A stretch of 64,000 nucleotides of DNA. Origin: Acanthococcus lagerstroemiae (taxonomy: Eukaryota; Arthropoda; Insecta; Hemiptera; Eriococcidae). The notes beneath the pieces are model-generated. The model ran no database searches, had not been told where the DNA came from, and saw nothing but the letters and a program-made list of their open reading frames with translations. A program made the translations under genes and the position numbers. This document shows positions 25,241 to 37,180 of the stretch, one piece after another (position 1 is the first letter of the stretch; the number at the start of each line of letters is the position of its first letter). The DNA lies in NCBI GenBank assembly GCA_031841125.1, contig CM063112.1:7032603-7096602 (forward strand), given 5' to 3'.

Positions 25241-25247
25241 ACCATTG

Positions 25248-25647
25248 CAGTGTCTAACAGTCATTTAAGTTATTTATCGTCATCTATTTTGGATGAAGGT
25301 CATTTAAGTCGTTTGAAGTCATTTATTTTCAATCATGGTCATTTAAAAATTTGAAAATCAGCAATACCTTGAAAGAGAGAACAAAATTATTTAGAATTGG
25401 AAAATTCTATCATTATGACCAGGGCTGCAATTTTTATGCGAATGCATGCTTTTAAATCTATGGCGTGTATATTCCAGAAGTTTTAAAAGATTTTCACAAA
25501 TCACAAAATTCTGAGTCAGATGAGCTGCACATCATTTTGCATGTTCGCACGCACATATTTTGGCATTTACTATTTAACGCATTCATAGCAAATTGGGGGA
25601 GAAAAAGGTCATTTATTTTCAAAATTAGATTTTGTTAGGACACCCTG
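25248..25647. mobile_element. CAG(G)GTGTC-ended element with 5-bp TSD
   Basis: The left end CAGTGTCTAACA and right end TGTTAGGACACCCTG are imperfect inverted repeats. The exact 5-bp direct repeat CATTG (25243-25247 and 25648-25652) flanks it. The interior has 'ggtcatttattttcaa' words. A related copy with similar tips spans 49338-49933. 400 bp, non-coding. Confidence 0.75.
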
Positions 25648-26199
25648 CATTGAATCCTGATGAATTCTGCGAGTCTTTGTTGATTTATCCTTTTTTTACC
25701 CAGTGACTATACCACCTTCTCTACTCATCACCTAGCCTTCATGAAAATATCCGAAGTTCTCAGTGATTTCGGTGGAGCATTTCCCCCTCCCCTTCCCTCC
25801 AAAAATTCAGCGATAAACAACTTTGGGAACAGTAAAAGCCCAAATTATTCCTCATTGAATTCTACAGAAGGATAGGTTATTTACAAATTTTTCGTAGGTC
25901 CTTTCCCAATATCTTTTCTTGCAGGCCTACTCAGACGTTGTTATTGAGGCAAGTGCGTTCAAAATGACCCCTAACACCTTCATACATTAACTGACCTTAT
26001 GGGTGAAATTGTAGAAATTTTTGTTATATTTATTCCCTCTTGTCCATTTCTAAGAAATAAAGGAACACCGATTACCTACCTCCAACCCATTCCCCTATGT
26101 GCATACTCATCGTCCAAAGAATATTTTGTCCTCTCCCCCGCGACTCCTAGGTACCACGCTTTTAAAAACTGAGCTTTTCTGTGCTTTATGGGTATAAGA

Positions 26200-27300
26200 A
26201 ACTTGAATGACAGAATGTTTCAGTTTCTTGTAATTTGAATACAAAAATGAGATACCTGTTTTGGGGTTTTCAAGGTCGCATGTTTGATTATAGTTTTTAC
26301 TTGAAATTCAATATTGTAGCATCAGAGAAGGTAGAGGGGGTATAAAGAAAGTTCATGAAATATGCGTATTTGAATATCATTTCTTTGGTTTCCGGGGTCG
26401 CTGAATTGGATTTAGACATGAAGGTCTGCCCTTATTATAATACTGAGATACCTAGAGTGCAGGAAAGGGTTACAAAAGTGAACATAACGAAAATCGCTGT
26501 ATGGACATCATTTCTCAAGTTCTAGGAGTCTTTGAACTCGATTTTGATGTTACTTCCACCTTCGCTTCGAAACCGTAGCACCTGGGGAGTAAAGAGATGT
26601 AAAAATGAATTTAACAATAATCACGAGATGGATATCATTTCTTAGGTTTTTGGAATTGCTGAATTCAATTTTGACGTTAATTTAAATCTCATTTCAAAAT
26701 TGTGGCATTAGGGAGCGGGGGATGAAAAAATTTCAGGAAATACATAATGAGTATCGTATCTCAGGGTTCAGGGCTATTTCGAATTTGACGTTAATTTGGT
26801 TTTCATCTCAAACTTGAAGCTCGTGGAGAGCAAGAGAAAGTACACGAAAATGTCAGTAACAACATACATCTTCTTTCTTCAATGTTAAAAGTTTTGGAAC
26901 TTTTTTTTTACATCAATTTGGTATATTAAATTGGTCAGAATTCCGCTTCTTCTCCCCCCCCCCCCTCCGGTCTGCTGTGTCATGTGCCTCATTCGAATTA
27001 GTGGAAGCTCCGAAATTTCATTATTAAAATTTCTTCTAACACTTATAAAAAACAGAGAAATGTAATTATTATAAAAGGGGGTATAAGGGCCGGGAAGGGG
27101 CAAACAAATTTCTGTGAACCATGGATATAAACGTAGGAAAACGGGTCATGGGTAATCGATATTCCTTGAGTTCTCTGAAGGCGATGAGAAAGAATAAATG
27201 CCACAAATTCTACATTTACCCTCCAGAAGATCTGCGTGAATGTGTGGTTGTATAAATGAGTATTTTGACCCCTTTTTTCAGATTGATGTCAATTTGGTTG
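26200..27300. repeat. degenerate satellite, about 130-bp units
   Basis: About six strongly diverged units, each with the order 'atggatatcatttctta', 'ggtcgctgaattcga', 'ttttgacgttaattt' and 'caaaattgtggca', followed by a G-rich stretch. No open frame is conserved across units. It is the longest run of this satellite in the window. Confidence 0.6.
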
Positions 27301-27489
27301 GGTCAGTTGGGGAAAAAGCGATTCAGTCAGTGGGGCTAGTTGTGTAAGACGTATTAGTTGACAGATGTAGAACAATCTCATGTTCTCCTCTTTAAAATTT
27401 GGCTGAAGGAGCGAGGGCAGTGTTTGAAAGTATCATCTACAAACCAGTGCGGAGTTATGTTTAATATGTACTTTCAAATTTGAAGGCGT

Positions 27490-27840
27490 GCCGAACAGTG
27501 TTACTCTGTCTTCGGCAGGCCCAAAATCGTGTAAGGAGAAAGGGTTCCCCTTTTATGGTTTGAGTGTAGTACGAAGAACGATTTCTTCCCTTTCGATGAG
27601 GCCCGACTCTCTATCAAGCGATTCTAACCGCCTGTTTCAAATTGTGTGCTGCAGGTAACTGACCTAGTGCCGCTTGACTGCAAGATGCAATACTCTCGGC
27701 CAAGACTAATTTCGGTGCATCCCACGTCTCCCAGGCCCTCTTGCGAAGTTCGTGTCGAATTTGGCGCGTTTTGAACGCAGCAGCATTGAATGCGTGATTA
27801 TGCTCTGCGCAGGACCACAGTCTTGGGGCACTGACCGACG
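27490..27840 (-). pseudogene. possible FLYWCH/MULE-type protein fragment
   Basis: The minus strand reads CAEHNHAFNAAAFKTRQIRH, then an Ala/Leu-rich helical segment and two adjacent stops after VRIA, then continues in frame. A Cys followed by HNH and a charged helical region is reminiscent of the end of FLYWCH zinc-finger domains in MULE-derived proteins. The match rests on memory of the family style only. The two stops make it a pseudogene either way. Confidence 0.3.
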
Positions 27841-30800
27841 TCTGCTTTATAATTTACACGCTCACATTTTTACCTAACTTGAAAAAAATTTCCTGTTGAC
27901 CAAATCGCTTTTGACCTAGCTGACTTGACCAAGTGGTACTCGACCAGATAGCATTCGACCAAAGTGTCAGCATCCCTCCCACAACAGTGTTTACGAGGGA
28001 ACTACAAAGAAAAGAAGGAATCCGACCGCTGCACGGAAGGACGTTGGTACATTCGAGCCGGGCATCCGCTAGGAGCGCTACAATCGGCCAAATTGAAAGA
28101 GGGATCAGGACGATCTTCCTATTTGAATATTGAGTCATCTTGTAGTAAGTCGAGGACGGAGCCATTTAGCGGAAAAATTAAGAGAACAAAATTTGTAGAG
28201 GGTAAAATTTCCTATTTATTTTCTCTCACGAAAATTGATTTCGATCGACTTGAAGATAGCTTCCACCCACCACCCGCGCCGCTTTGTCCCGTTTTTTGTG
28301 CGCGATGCTAGCACTGTCCGACCCGAATGGATATGTTGACCAAGCGACTGCGTTAACGCGCATGCCTACATTCCAGAGCCTTCTCTAGTCGGCCATTCTC
28401 GGCGTCGCTCGGCTTTCTTCGTGTCAGCCGGTTGAAACGTGATGGAACGAATGACCGCGTAAAGAGGAATACGCAACTACGTCATGATGGTGACGTTTTT
28501 CTACGGAATGTTTCTCTTTTGCATGGCGAGCCAGTAGATATAGATATCTCCATGTTAAAATGAGAATTGCCTTGTTTTATATGGAATTTAACGAGGAATA
28601 ATTTGGGTTATTCCTCTTCCCTTTATCAGTGATAGTGCTCGGAGTTTATGAGAAAAGTAATTAGTGTGTTAGTGTTGAGTTTAGCTCGGCAAAAGAGAAG
28701 GCTCCACCGGGATTACAGAAGACTTTCGATGCGTTTCGGGGGCCAATTTGTGGAGATCTGTGAAAAAATCTGGAATAGAAATTTAGTCCAAGCACTCCCT
28801 ATGTGATCTAATTTTCCTGGGCTACATAAGGCGAGGCAGTTCTGAGCCGGAAACGCGTTCCCTCGAACGAGGTATTTCATCCATCGGGACCCTGTTGCCA
28901 AAACCGAACTGCGCGTGGAGTTGTGAAAGCCCAGAACTAGCCGACGGGATTCAGTGAGAGCGTGGAAAATTGGCGGTACGTTTCCGTTTACACCGAACTG
29001 CGTCTAGTCGCCGAAGGGCGGTTCGTACGCCTACCCGTGGCGGCTGTAAACGAAAATAATTTCGGCGGCGCTTCGAGGAGCGAAATCGGCGGGAGAGAAC
29101 TCGACTCGGGCGTTTTAATAGTTTTCTTTACACGTTTTCCCGCGGCTAATATCCGAAAAACATGGTATCTCCTCGGTCTGACAATTACATTCAATTTTCA
29201 TGTAAAACTTCAAAGCGGAATCTGCGGCGTGTACGTTGGTCCAAACGTTCGTGTAAATATTTAACTTTTGTTTTTCCTCTCCACGTCCGCTTACGTTTTC
29301 CTTCTTCTTTTCTAATCCCGAGAGAGAACGAAGGTAAGACCCGGCGAATTGAATTCTCAGCCGCCGTCGAGTAGAAACGTCGAGGAGGAAGAAGAAAAAA
29401 AAGAAAAGATTATCCGGGAGAGGCAGAAGAATAAAGAACTTCTGAATGAATTAAATAGGTAGTTACAGCCAGGCGGATACATTGATATAGTCGCGGGAGA
29501 GTGGAGACAGAAAGGCAGACACGATGGGTGAGGCGAGGGCGGCGGCGGAAAACGAGGTCGTTTCGGGCGCAGAAAGCAATAAAGGAAAAGTTTTAATGCT
29601 TAGCTCTAAATATGTCAGACAATACGTATCCGAGGAAAACAACGGCGATGATTAAGATGAATCTCGGAGAAGAAAAAAGAGCTTCGAGCTCGTTGGGCGG
29701 AAAATGGAAATTACAATCGGATGCGTGTACACATTTTCAGGCGATAAAAATGAACAAATTTTCGGCGGTAGATTTTTGAAAATTCGTGTAATGCTCGAGC
29801 TGAGTTGGACGCCCCGAAAAGTGAGTCTGATTCGGAAGGTTTTCCCGGTTTTCTTGGTGAAAGGCGTGAATTGGGGTGAGTTGTCGCTGAAGTCTTCCGG
29901 AATTGAGCCTTGGCAGTCTTGTTTTAGCGAGAACCAGTGAATGAGGGGCGGTACTTATTGTCCAGTCAAATTAGGAGAAGAATGATGGTGGACGTATATC
30001 AATGTTGATATTATGTCGGTGACATACCAACCCGTCACGTTGTTCAGTATAAATTTACTTTTATAGGCCTCAATTAGCTCCTCCGACTACCACAGTTACA
30101 GTCACCTTGGCAGACTGAAAGAGACAGAAGACTTTGGACATCGCAGCCTGATTGGCTGACCAAAACCCATGAACAGACCTCGATACATTCTTCTACAGCT
30201 TATTAAACTTTCGAAAACTAGAGTGTAACGACTCGTGAAGAACCTTGATTACTCATTGTGACGTTCCTGAGACTCATGAAGACCCTTTAAAACCCTGTTG
30301 AGCCACATAAAGACTGAATTCTGTTTTGATATTCTTCCTTTCATTTGCTTGGAATATATTTTTTTCGCCTGAAACCAAATTCTGCTGACAGATTACAGTA
30401 ACCTTCTCCGCTCGAACGTACATTTTTGTATAATTCGTCCCTCCTGGCTCTTTTCTGCGTGGCACGATGCGAACGTCGTACAAATGTCGTTTGTCCCCTG
30501 CATCTCTGTACTTCCGGTTCCTGATCTTTTAAAACTACTTTCTTCTTCTTCGTCTTCTCCTTATGAATCACTTTTCTTTTTCTCCCTCGATCGGTCAGGT
30601 AGGACATTCGTTTAGTTGAGTTCAAGTTTATGTTGTAGCACTCTCAGTCAGATCTACTTTTGCTATTCGATCGATCAATACGCACATTTTTTTCTGCATG
30701 TTATTCCTCACTTCGGTCCGTACTACACAATGTGTCTCATAAGTACCCGGACTGTAATACTAGTGATCCGGTCTATTGGAAACTTAGGGAACTTGTGCGG

Positions 30801-30906
30801 GCAGCTGTGCACTACTTACCTACCAAATTTCAGCAGTATACAAGTTATTGTTCAGGTTTAGGAACATTTTATGTAAAGTACTGTTGGTTGCCATTGTTAT
30901 TAGGTT
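27841..30906. other. non-coding stretch, partly CpG-rich
   Basis: No exon was recognised. 27895-27965 repeats 'ttgaccaa/cgaccaa' words. 28900-29700 is GC-rich, purine-rich and comparatively free of repeats. A 100-codon open stretch (28962-29264, +) has no recognisable domain or good splice borders. Confidence 0.4.
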
Positions 30907-30977
30907 TCCGGTGCCGGGGGTGCGGTGTCATAGGGGCCACTTTGGCATGCATGCATCGCCATACGTCCCACCACACC
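30907..30977 (+). mobile_element. retroelement family R, 71-bp insertion with TSD
   Basis: The flanks ATTGTTATTAGGTT (30893-30906) and ATTATTATTAGGTT (30978-30991) match at 13 of 14 positions. Between them lie only the last 71 bp of the family, ending 'cgccatacgtcccaccacacc'. This fixes the 3' end of the element. Confidence 0.8.
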
Positions 30978-31038
30978 ATTATTATTAGGTTATGTCTATT
31001 TTCAGTGCTATCAAATTGGTCTCTTTTAAGCTTTAGAT

Positions 31039-31190
31039 TCAGCTTAGGAATAAAAAATAGTCTGGGGTACTTAAACCAGGTGAATAGGGGGGTTGGCTTA
31101 GGAGTGCAATAGACTTGCGGGCGAAGAGCTGCTGCACAAGCAACGCAGTGTCTGCTTGTGTGTTATCATGCAACAACACAATGTGGCCGT
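31039..31190 (-). pseudogene. mariner transposase catalytic fragment, D34D spacing
   Basis: The minus-strand reading GHIVLLHDNTQADTA continues to PPYSPGLSTPDYFLF. From the Asp of HDN (codon 31165-31167) to the Asp of PDYF (31060-31062) there are exactly 34 residues, the mariner D,D34D spacing. A stop follows directly after FLFLS. Upstream codons are not mariner: they run into family R sequence at about 31190. It is a short, dead, chimeric remnant. Confidence 0.8.
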
Positions 31191-31194
31191 GGCA

Positions 31195-31350
31195 GGACAG
31201 CGCGAATCCGAAGCGGAGAGGCGAAATGGGAGCCTGGACCAGCCTCAAGACATCCCTCTGGTCACTGATGCGATACTCGAAAGGGTAGTTTCCGGGGCCA
31301 GGGATGCGGTGTCCAGATAGTCAATTTAGCATGCGGACATCGCCATCCGC
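31195..31350 (+). mobile_element. retroelement family R fragment
   Basis: Matches the copy at 36842 from 'ggcaggacagcgc' to 'catcgccatccgctccacca'. It ends at the shared 3' terminus and joins a mariner remnant at its 5' edge. It lies about 220 bp from the copy at 30907. Confidence 0.65.
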
Positions 31351-32542
31351 TCCACCAATAATTACTTACCTTGTGAGTTGTTATCATAATTGTGGTGGTG
31401 GAGCCGCATCTCTAGGAAAGAATGATGATGTTTCGCGTTGCTTTCGTCCGAGTTTATCTGTCGGAGTTTTCCTGCTCCTTTGTGACTTTAGTTCTTCATT
31501 AAGCCCCCTCATCATGCCAAGAGCACACACAGAGAGGGCTAGGATTATCAGCAGTTTGCCTCTAATTAAAGATTCAAACACACATATAAGAACCCATGCA
31601 GTAATATTTTGCTTTTTCTATAAATATTATATCCTTACACAGAATTCCTGTGGTGGGAGGGAGGTGGTGTAAAATTCTTTCATAATGACTCATTAAATTT
31701 TTACCGTTCTTATCTATGATTTCCATTCCACGGAGAAGGGAGGTGGTCTTCTTAATATTGATACGACCAGATTTAATTCTACGGTGTGAAGTGATAATGT
31801 GGAGAAAAAATGATGGTACAGTACTAATCAAGAATGAGGAAGTATTGAGGCGAATGGGAAGGGAAAGAGAAATTTGGAATATAATTGTAAAAAAAAAAAG
31901 AGTTGAAATGATAGTTCTTAATATTGATATCCAGGGTTATTGTTGTTGAAGGCAAAGAATGAGCTATGGAGAGCAGGTAATGAAGAATACGAAGTGTAAA
32001 TTCTCCTTAGAGATGAACAGATTAGCACAAGAAACAGAAAAGTGGCGAAATGCAAGCTACCAATCGAGAGACTAAGGAATATATCATCATCAGTAATGTA
32101 TGGGGTCTAGGGTCTGGTTGGCCCAGTGCAGGATGTCCATTCTCTGGAAAACCGGGAAAAGTCAGGGTATTTTATCCGTCTGGAAAAGTCAGGGAATTTT
32201 GGAATTTTCAGCATTTTTCATTTAAAAGTCAGGGAATTTTGTAAAAAAAAATCGACTGTAAAATTCTGTAGTATTTCAAACAGATTTTACCCTAATTGTT
32301 ATATAAAAAAAATTCCTTCGCTTCGCTCAGGCAATTTTCTAATCATTTTTCTTTCACAGGAGAAGGGCGTGGGTAATATAACCCCCTCTACATCGCAGTA
32401 GTATATGCAGGGTGTGTTGATGTGATGAAATCGTTTTCATGGTATTCGTTTCGCGTCTACATCTTTCTATTAAGGCTGCTATACACTTAACGTATTTCAT
32501 ATTTTGTGACTTTTCACGAACCATTTCACAAAAAATATGACC

Positions 32543-33162
32543 AGGAATAATTATTTTATGTTTCGACATATTTTTCCTGTTGATTCATGTAGGGAATATC
32601 CATTATATCTTTATGATTCATGTAATATGCAGTCAATTGGACCCTACTTGATTGGACATATTTTGACATATTTTGCTCTTAAAAGCATATAAATGAATAT
32701 TTGTATTGCTTTTCCTCGGTTTTTGGGCATATTTTGGGAATATTTGGCCATTTTGGGGAACTTTTCGGGAATATTTCTACTTTTCTGTTGGAAAACCATA
32801 AAAACATCGGAAAATTCGATAGGAAATGAAATTACAGAAACTGGTTGGTGCTCATTAACTCTCCTATGATTTAAATCCGAACGCGGATGTGAAGTTGTAC
32901 TTCTGAATTATGTTATTTGTGGCATGTGTTGATTTCTTTATCTGTGATGGACTAAGTTTTTGTGTTCGTAATTTTTGACCATAGACATGGTGTCACAATT
33001 ATTCAGTTTGAAAAGTCTTGCATTTCGATACCCAGATTGTGTTACTGAATATTTTAAGCATATTTTACACGTGAGGGAATATTTTGACGTATTTTGGCCT
33101 TTTTTGGGGAATATTATATGCGCATATTTCACTGTTTTTAGGACATGAAATAATTTTCCCTG
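32543..33162. mobile_element. hAT-type element nested inside the long element
   Basis: The exact 8-bp duplication AATATGAC (32535-32542 and 33163-33170) flanks ends CAGGAATAATTATTTTATGT and (complemented) CAGGGAAAATTATTTCATGT. The sister copy at 37815-37830 has the uninterrupted site 'aaaaatatgacgaaacg', which proves the insertion. 620 bp, AT-rich, non-coding. Confidence 0.9.
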
Positions 33163-33471
33163 AATATGACGAAACGCGTACCAATCCCTATACCCGGTCT
33201 CCTAATATCAGCTGTTTCGTGCTTTCATCTCATCCTGTTAGCGAAAATTTGAAAATCGGCGCGAAAAGACGCGAAAATGAAAAAAGATTCGGTCTAGCTT
33301 CTCTCCTCAGTGTAAAGATTTGTTTGAGGAAGTCGTAATGAAACGAAAATTTGAAATCAATGAATTCACTTTCTGGGACATTCTGCCATCGGGTTTTGCT
33401 TCGGTTCCCCTCTCCTTGGCAAATGTAGATAAGGGTGAATGAAAGGAACTTCCGAGATTTTTGGGGAAAAG

Positions 33472-33629
33472 CAGTGGCCTGCTAGGATTTTCCCAAAGGG
33501 GGGGGGGTAAGATTTTCAAGGGAGAAAAGGTCAAAAACTGAGGTATTTTTTAAAAATTGCAAATATTAGAGTTCTATGTAAAAATATTGGGGGCGCGTGA
33601 CCCCCCCCCCCCCCGACGCTACGTCACTG
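33472..33629. mobile_element. hAT-like MITE nested inside the long element
   Basis: Ends CAGTGGCCTGCTAGG and CTACGTCACTG. The flanks GGGAAAAG and AGGAAGAG match at 6 of 8 positions. The sister copy near 38128-38142 reads 'ggggcaaaagtaattaat' without the insert. It contains G and C homopolymer runs. 158 bp. Confidence 0.75.
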
Positions 33630-34935
33630 AGGAAGAGTAATTAATCCACAAAATTTGATAACATCTAAAGACCGCATAGTAATTATTATCGCGTTACGGA
33701 AGAGTCCATTATTGTTTTCAAATATATGACCTTTTATTGTGTCTGTCGATACTCTTAAATTGAAGCCTCTTCTGCCTCCCTTGGTGCCATAATTTTCCAG
33801 ATCGTAACCACCTTTTTACCTTCATAGCATTTGTCGTTATATATGCTGCAGCTTTTTCACCTGGGTTCTAGAATTCATTTTAATAGTTATGCCCCCCCCC
33901 CGAAACTATTCAGGCTTCACGAGGGAGGGGCTTATTCCGGTTACTCTAGTTTTCCTCAAGTTCCAAATTTTTTACAAGATTCTAAAGTCAATTTTTTGGG
34001 CAGAATAGCCAACCAAGCTCTGAGTCGCTGATTTCGAGTATCGCCTCAGATTTTTATCCGACCCCTTTCAGAGCACTGTCGTAATACAAATTCAGCTTCT
34101 CCGATGAAAAATTGCACGAAGCATCGAAATAGGGGTAATTTTGTGTCGCTGGTTTCGAATATCGCTGCCGAGTTTTATTCATGACCAAATTTAAGCTCCC
34201 GTGCGTTTTCAGTTGAGAAATTTTTACGACGTTATTTTCTATTAACAACACTTTGAATAAATAGAACTGTATTTTTACCCTTTTCGGTGGCTTTAATTAG
34301 AAAAGGTGAATTCCGAGTAAACCATTGCTTGTCCTACGCTCTTGCTACCCCATTGGTCGCATCAGGAGGGACAGGATCCGAAAATTACCCGTAAAACCGA
34401 ATACAGCGACCTCGAAAACCTACAAATCAATTTTCGAATTTTATTCTTTCAGCCCCCCCCCCTTCACGGTCGGCATTAAGTTACGCGAAAAAAATCTATG
34501 AAGTCTTTAATTGACATTGCACCACGCTGCACCTTATAGAGCGCGTTGTCATTTCCATCATTAAATGTTTACACTCCCTCTGTCACAGATTCATAAGCAC
34601 ACGGTAGTAAGAAAAAGTTTGTGGAGTGATTGACGAAATTCGTCGCTCACGATGTTCGAAAAAATTTGACCCCACCCCCTTGCATGTGTAATTTCTATTT
34701 GAAGGGTCTGGAAAACTGGAAAAATTAGCCTGGAAAACCTGGGAAAAGTCAGGGAAAATCAGTTCCGAACAAGAATGGACACCCTGGAGTGGATAGCAGG
34801 CCGGTTTTTCGGCCAGAAGGGAAGAGAGCCAAGACAGCCCTAACAGCCTCCCCGACGTCTCTGAAGTGATACTCGAAACAGCGGATTCCATGGCTCGGGT
34901 TGAGAGCAAATTAGAAAAAGATCATCCGTAATGTG

Positions 34936-35989
34936 TAAATGCATCATGATTACCGTTGCAGTCACGAAGAAAAGAACACAAAAGATGATAGACAAAGCAG
35001 AATGCATTTTTTTAAAAATCAGCTTCTCTCTCGCGAGTTCGTCCGTGCGAGTTTTTCTTCTTTTCCTTTCTTTTTTGGGTTCCTTAAAACGCTCTCCATC
35101 CACAACAAAGACAGTTTTTGGCTGCGACAATGGCGAAAGAAAAACACCGAAGAGAATGTTCGCGTCTAGGGGTTCGCGGACGCGGCCGCTTTCCACGTTC
35201 GTGTTTTCGTTTTGCTCTCCGTCTCTTTTCCACTCTGCCCAGACTTGATGATTTTCAGAAAATACCCACTCATAGAGTGGGTGAGCGAGTGAGTGAGAGG
35301 AAAGAGAGAGAGAACCGGCCGCGAGGGAGGCGACGACCGAATGACGTCACCGCGATTGAAACCGAGCTCTCGTGGGCGGTCGCGGCAAATTTCGCCGCGA
35401 AAACGTAATAAACTGCGATGCATAGAGAAGGGGAGAAAAAAAATTTCGCGAAGTGGGAAAAGATTTACCGCGACTGGTCGGGCAGACTCGAGAGCTGATC
35501 GCTTTTTCGATTGATGTAATTACTGCGATAAACAAGCTTGCCGCGCCGCGGCGAACGCGGGTACGCGGCAATTATTACGTTCGCTCGTGGGAAACGAAGT
35601 ATCGCTATGGCCGGCTTCGCCCAGCTCGTGGTCAATTATCGTTTTCTGTTACAGGAGCGTGTATTCTGTGTACCGAACTCTCGCCGATAATTCGATTAGC
35701 CGGACGAGAGCTAACCCTTCTGGATGGCTTCGGAAACAACACCTTTGCCAGCTCTCTCTGATGCTGCTTTGAGGGCCAAGTTGATCCGAATATCGTGCGT
35801 TAATCGGGATATCGATTACACGTGCATAATATGGATGGTACCCTGAATTTTCTTAGGCGCAGATGCCACTTGACACATTCGTAATTAATACCTTAGGAAT
35901 ATTTCAGGAAATATTGTCGACGCCAGATACCAGGTCGAGTCCTCTTCTGAGGGTCATAAATATCTCCGTCCTCAGTTTTTCCTCAATAA
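34936..35989. other. non-coding stretch, CpG-rich in the middle
   Basis: 35100-35760 is GC- and CpG-rich, free of recognised repeats apart from a GA-rich patch at 35285-35325, and open in several frames on both strands, as GC-rich non-coding DNA often is. No domain or exon border was recognised. It could be a regulatory island within the intron. Confidence 0.4.
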
Positions 35990-35994
35990 CTTCC

Positions 35995-36495
35995 TCAGTT
36001 TTTATTATTTTTATTAAAGACCTAGGTTAACAGCCGACCAGGCCTCGTTAACCCACCCATTTTTGGGCACAGGTCTCCACCACCTTCCTCCAGCCAGTTT
36101 TGACGTGGGCTGAGCCCGTCCACCCTATTCCCGCATTTGCCACAATTTCGTCGCGCCAGCGAGTGGGGGGTCGGCCACTTCTGCGTTTCTTGTCGTAGGG
36201 GGTCCAGGCGGCCAGTTTATATCCCCATTTCTTGGGCCCCTCCCTCGCCAAATGTCCAGCGAATTTGTATTTCAGTTTTTTAATCGTATAGCCAATGTCT
36301 CTACTTTTGGTTTTTTCAAAGATTTTACAGTTGCTTACTTTATCTTTCAATTTGATTTATAGTATACTACGTAGCATGGCGAGTTGCGTTTTTTTTCAAT
36401 CGTTGGACATTCCTCTTGGTCAGGGCCCAAGTTTGTGCGCCGTAGGTGAGCACCGGAATCACGTTGCCTTGTAGGATTTTAATTTTAGTTGTTAT
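35995..36495 (-). pseudogene. non-LTR retrotransposon 3' part (RTE/BovB-like RT C-terminus)
   Basis: The minus strand reads NVIPVLTYGAQTWALTKRNV, then after a frameshift and one stop a long segment containing KYKFAGHLARE, GRPPTRWRDEIV and, just before the stop, QKWVG. These are the conserved C-terminal motifs of RTE-like reverse transcriptases (LTYGAQTW, AGH, GRPP.RW). The 3' tail continues to an A/T-rich end near 35998. It is truncated at its 5' side and inactive. Confidence 0.85.
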
Positions 36496-36841
36496 ACGCA
36501 TGCTACTTTTAAATATAAACGGCAGAATTTATTTAGACCAAATTTTACGTAGAAAGGGTCCGGTGCACTTTTTCGTATCTGTCTTGGAACGCTCCGAAAC
36601 GGGAGATCAAAAATGAGCTCGTATAATGTGACACTGTAATGCAGGTCTTACGAGAGAAAACACAGATGTTTCGACATTCTCACCGACTTCAGAAAACCGA
36701 AGGGATGCAAATTTCTCCCGGATGCGTTCCTATACATCCCTATCTACTGATCCTTACATTTTTTTTCCTTCCTAAGCCCTCTATTCTGAAATAACACATT
36801 TTCAAATTCGTGTCTTTCTGTGTTTTCTAGCGTTATAAATA

Positions 36842-37180
36842 CCCCTGCAGGGCTATCCGCCATCACCACCTTCCTGCGTCGCTACACGTATCAAGACGAG
36901 GAGGGAAGGGGTGAGTGAAGAGGAAGCGAGTCCGGCCGTGATGCACCCGAATTCCAGGTTAATGCTGGGTGAGCGTTAACCTCGGTCAGTAGGTGGCCCC
37001 AAGGTAGCTCTGCCAGGACAGCACGCACCGGGAGTGGAAGGAAATGGGGGCTCGGGCCAGCCTCAGTGCGTTCCTCTGGACACTGATGCGATACTCGAAA
37101 TGGTAGTTTCCGGGGCCAGGGATGCGGTGTCAGGAGTCTCTTTGGGATGCGTGCATCTCACCATACGCTCCACCAAACCA
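36842..37180 (+). mobile_element. retroelement family R copy, about 340 bp
   Basis: Carries the family core from 'cacgtatcaagacgaggag' to the 3' terminus 'accatacgctccaccaaacc'. The flanking short repeat ATAAATA (36834-36841 region and 37184-37190) may be the remains of a target duplication. The 5' boundary is approximate. Confidence 0.65.

Larger units (their letters stand above)
32129..34786. mobile_element. long CAGGRTGTCCATTCT element inserted in a SINE
   Basis: The ends CAGGATGTCCATTCTC and (complemented) CAGGGTGTCCATTCTT match at 14 of 16 positions. The flanks CAGTG and GAGTG (the latter is the SINE's own sequence) form a 5-bp duplication with one change. Homologous to 37449-41435. Two hAT-type insertions inside it (32543 and 33472) are missing from the sister copy. 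Without them it is about 1.86 kb. No transposase reading frame was recognised. Confidence 0.8.
32100..34920 (+). mobile_element. SINE interrupted by a 2.66-kb DNA transposon
   Basis: A 14-bp direct repeat ATCATC(A/C)GTAATGT (32086-32099 and 34921-34934, one mismatch) brackets SINE halves. The left half is the tRNA-like head 'gggtctggttggcccagtg' (32110-32128). The right half starts 'gagtggatag' (34787), lacks the rest of the tRNA region, and continues through 'ggccggtttttcggccag' to 'aaattagaaaaag'. The interruption is a DNA element at 32129-34786. Confidence 0.8.

Noticed and set aside
35118..35761. Several overlapping open frames in a CpG-rich block, possible exons
   Set aside because: All frames on both strands are open because of composition. 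None has a domain, and borders lack convincing splice sites in a consistent frame.
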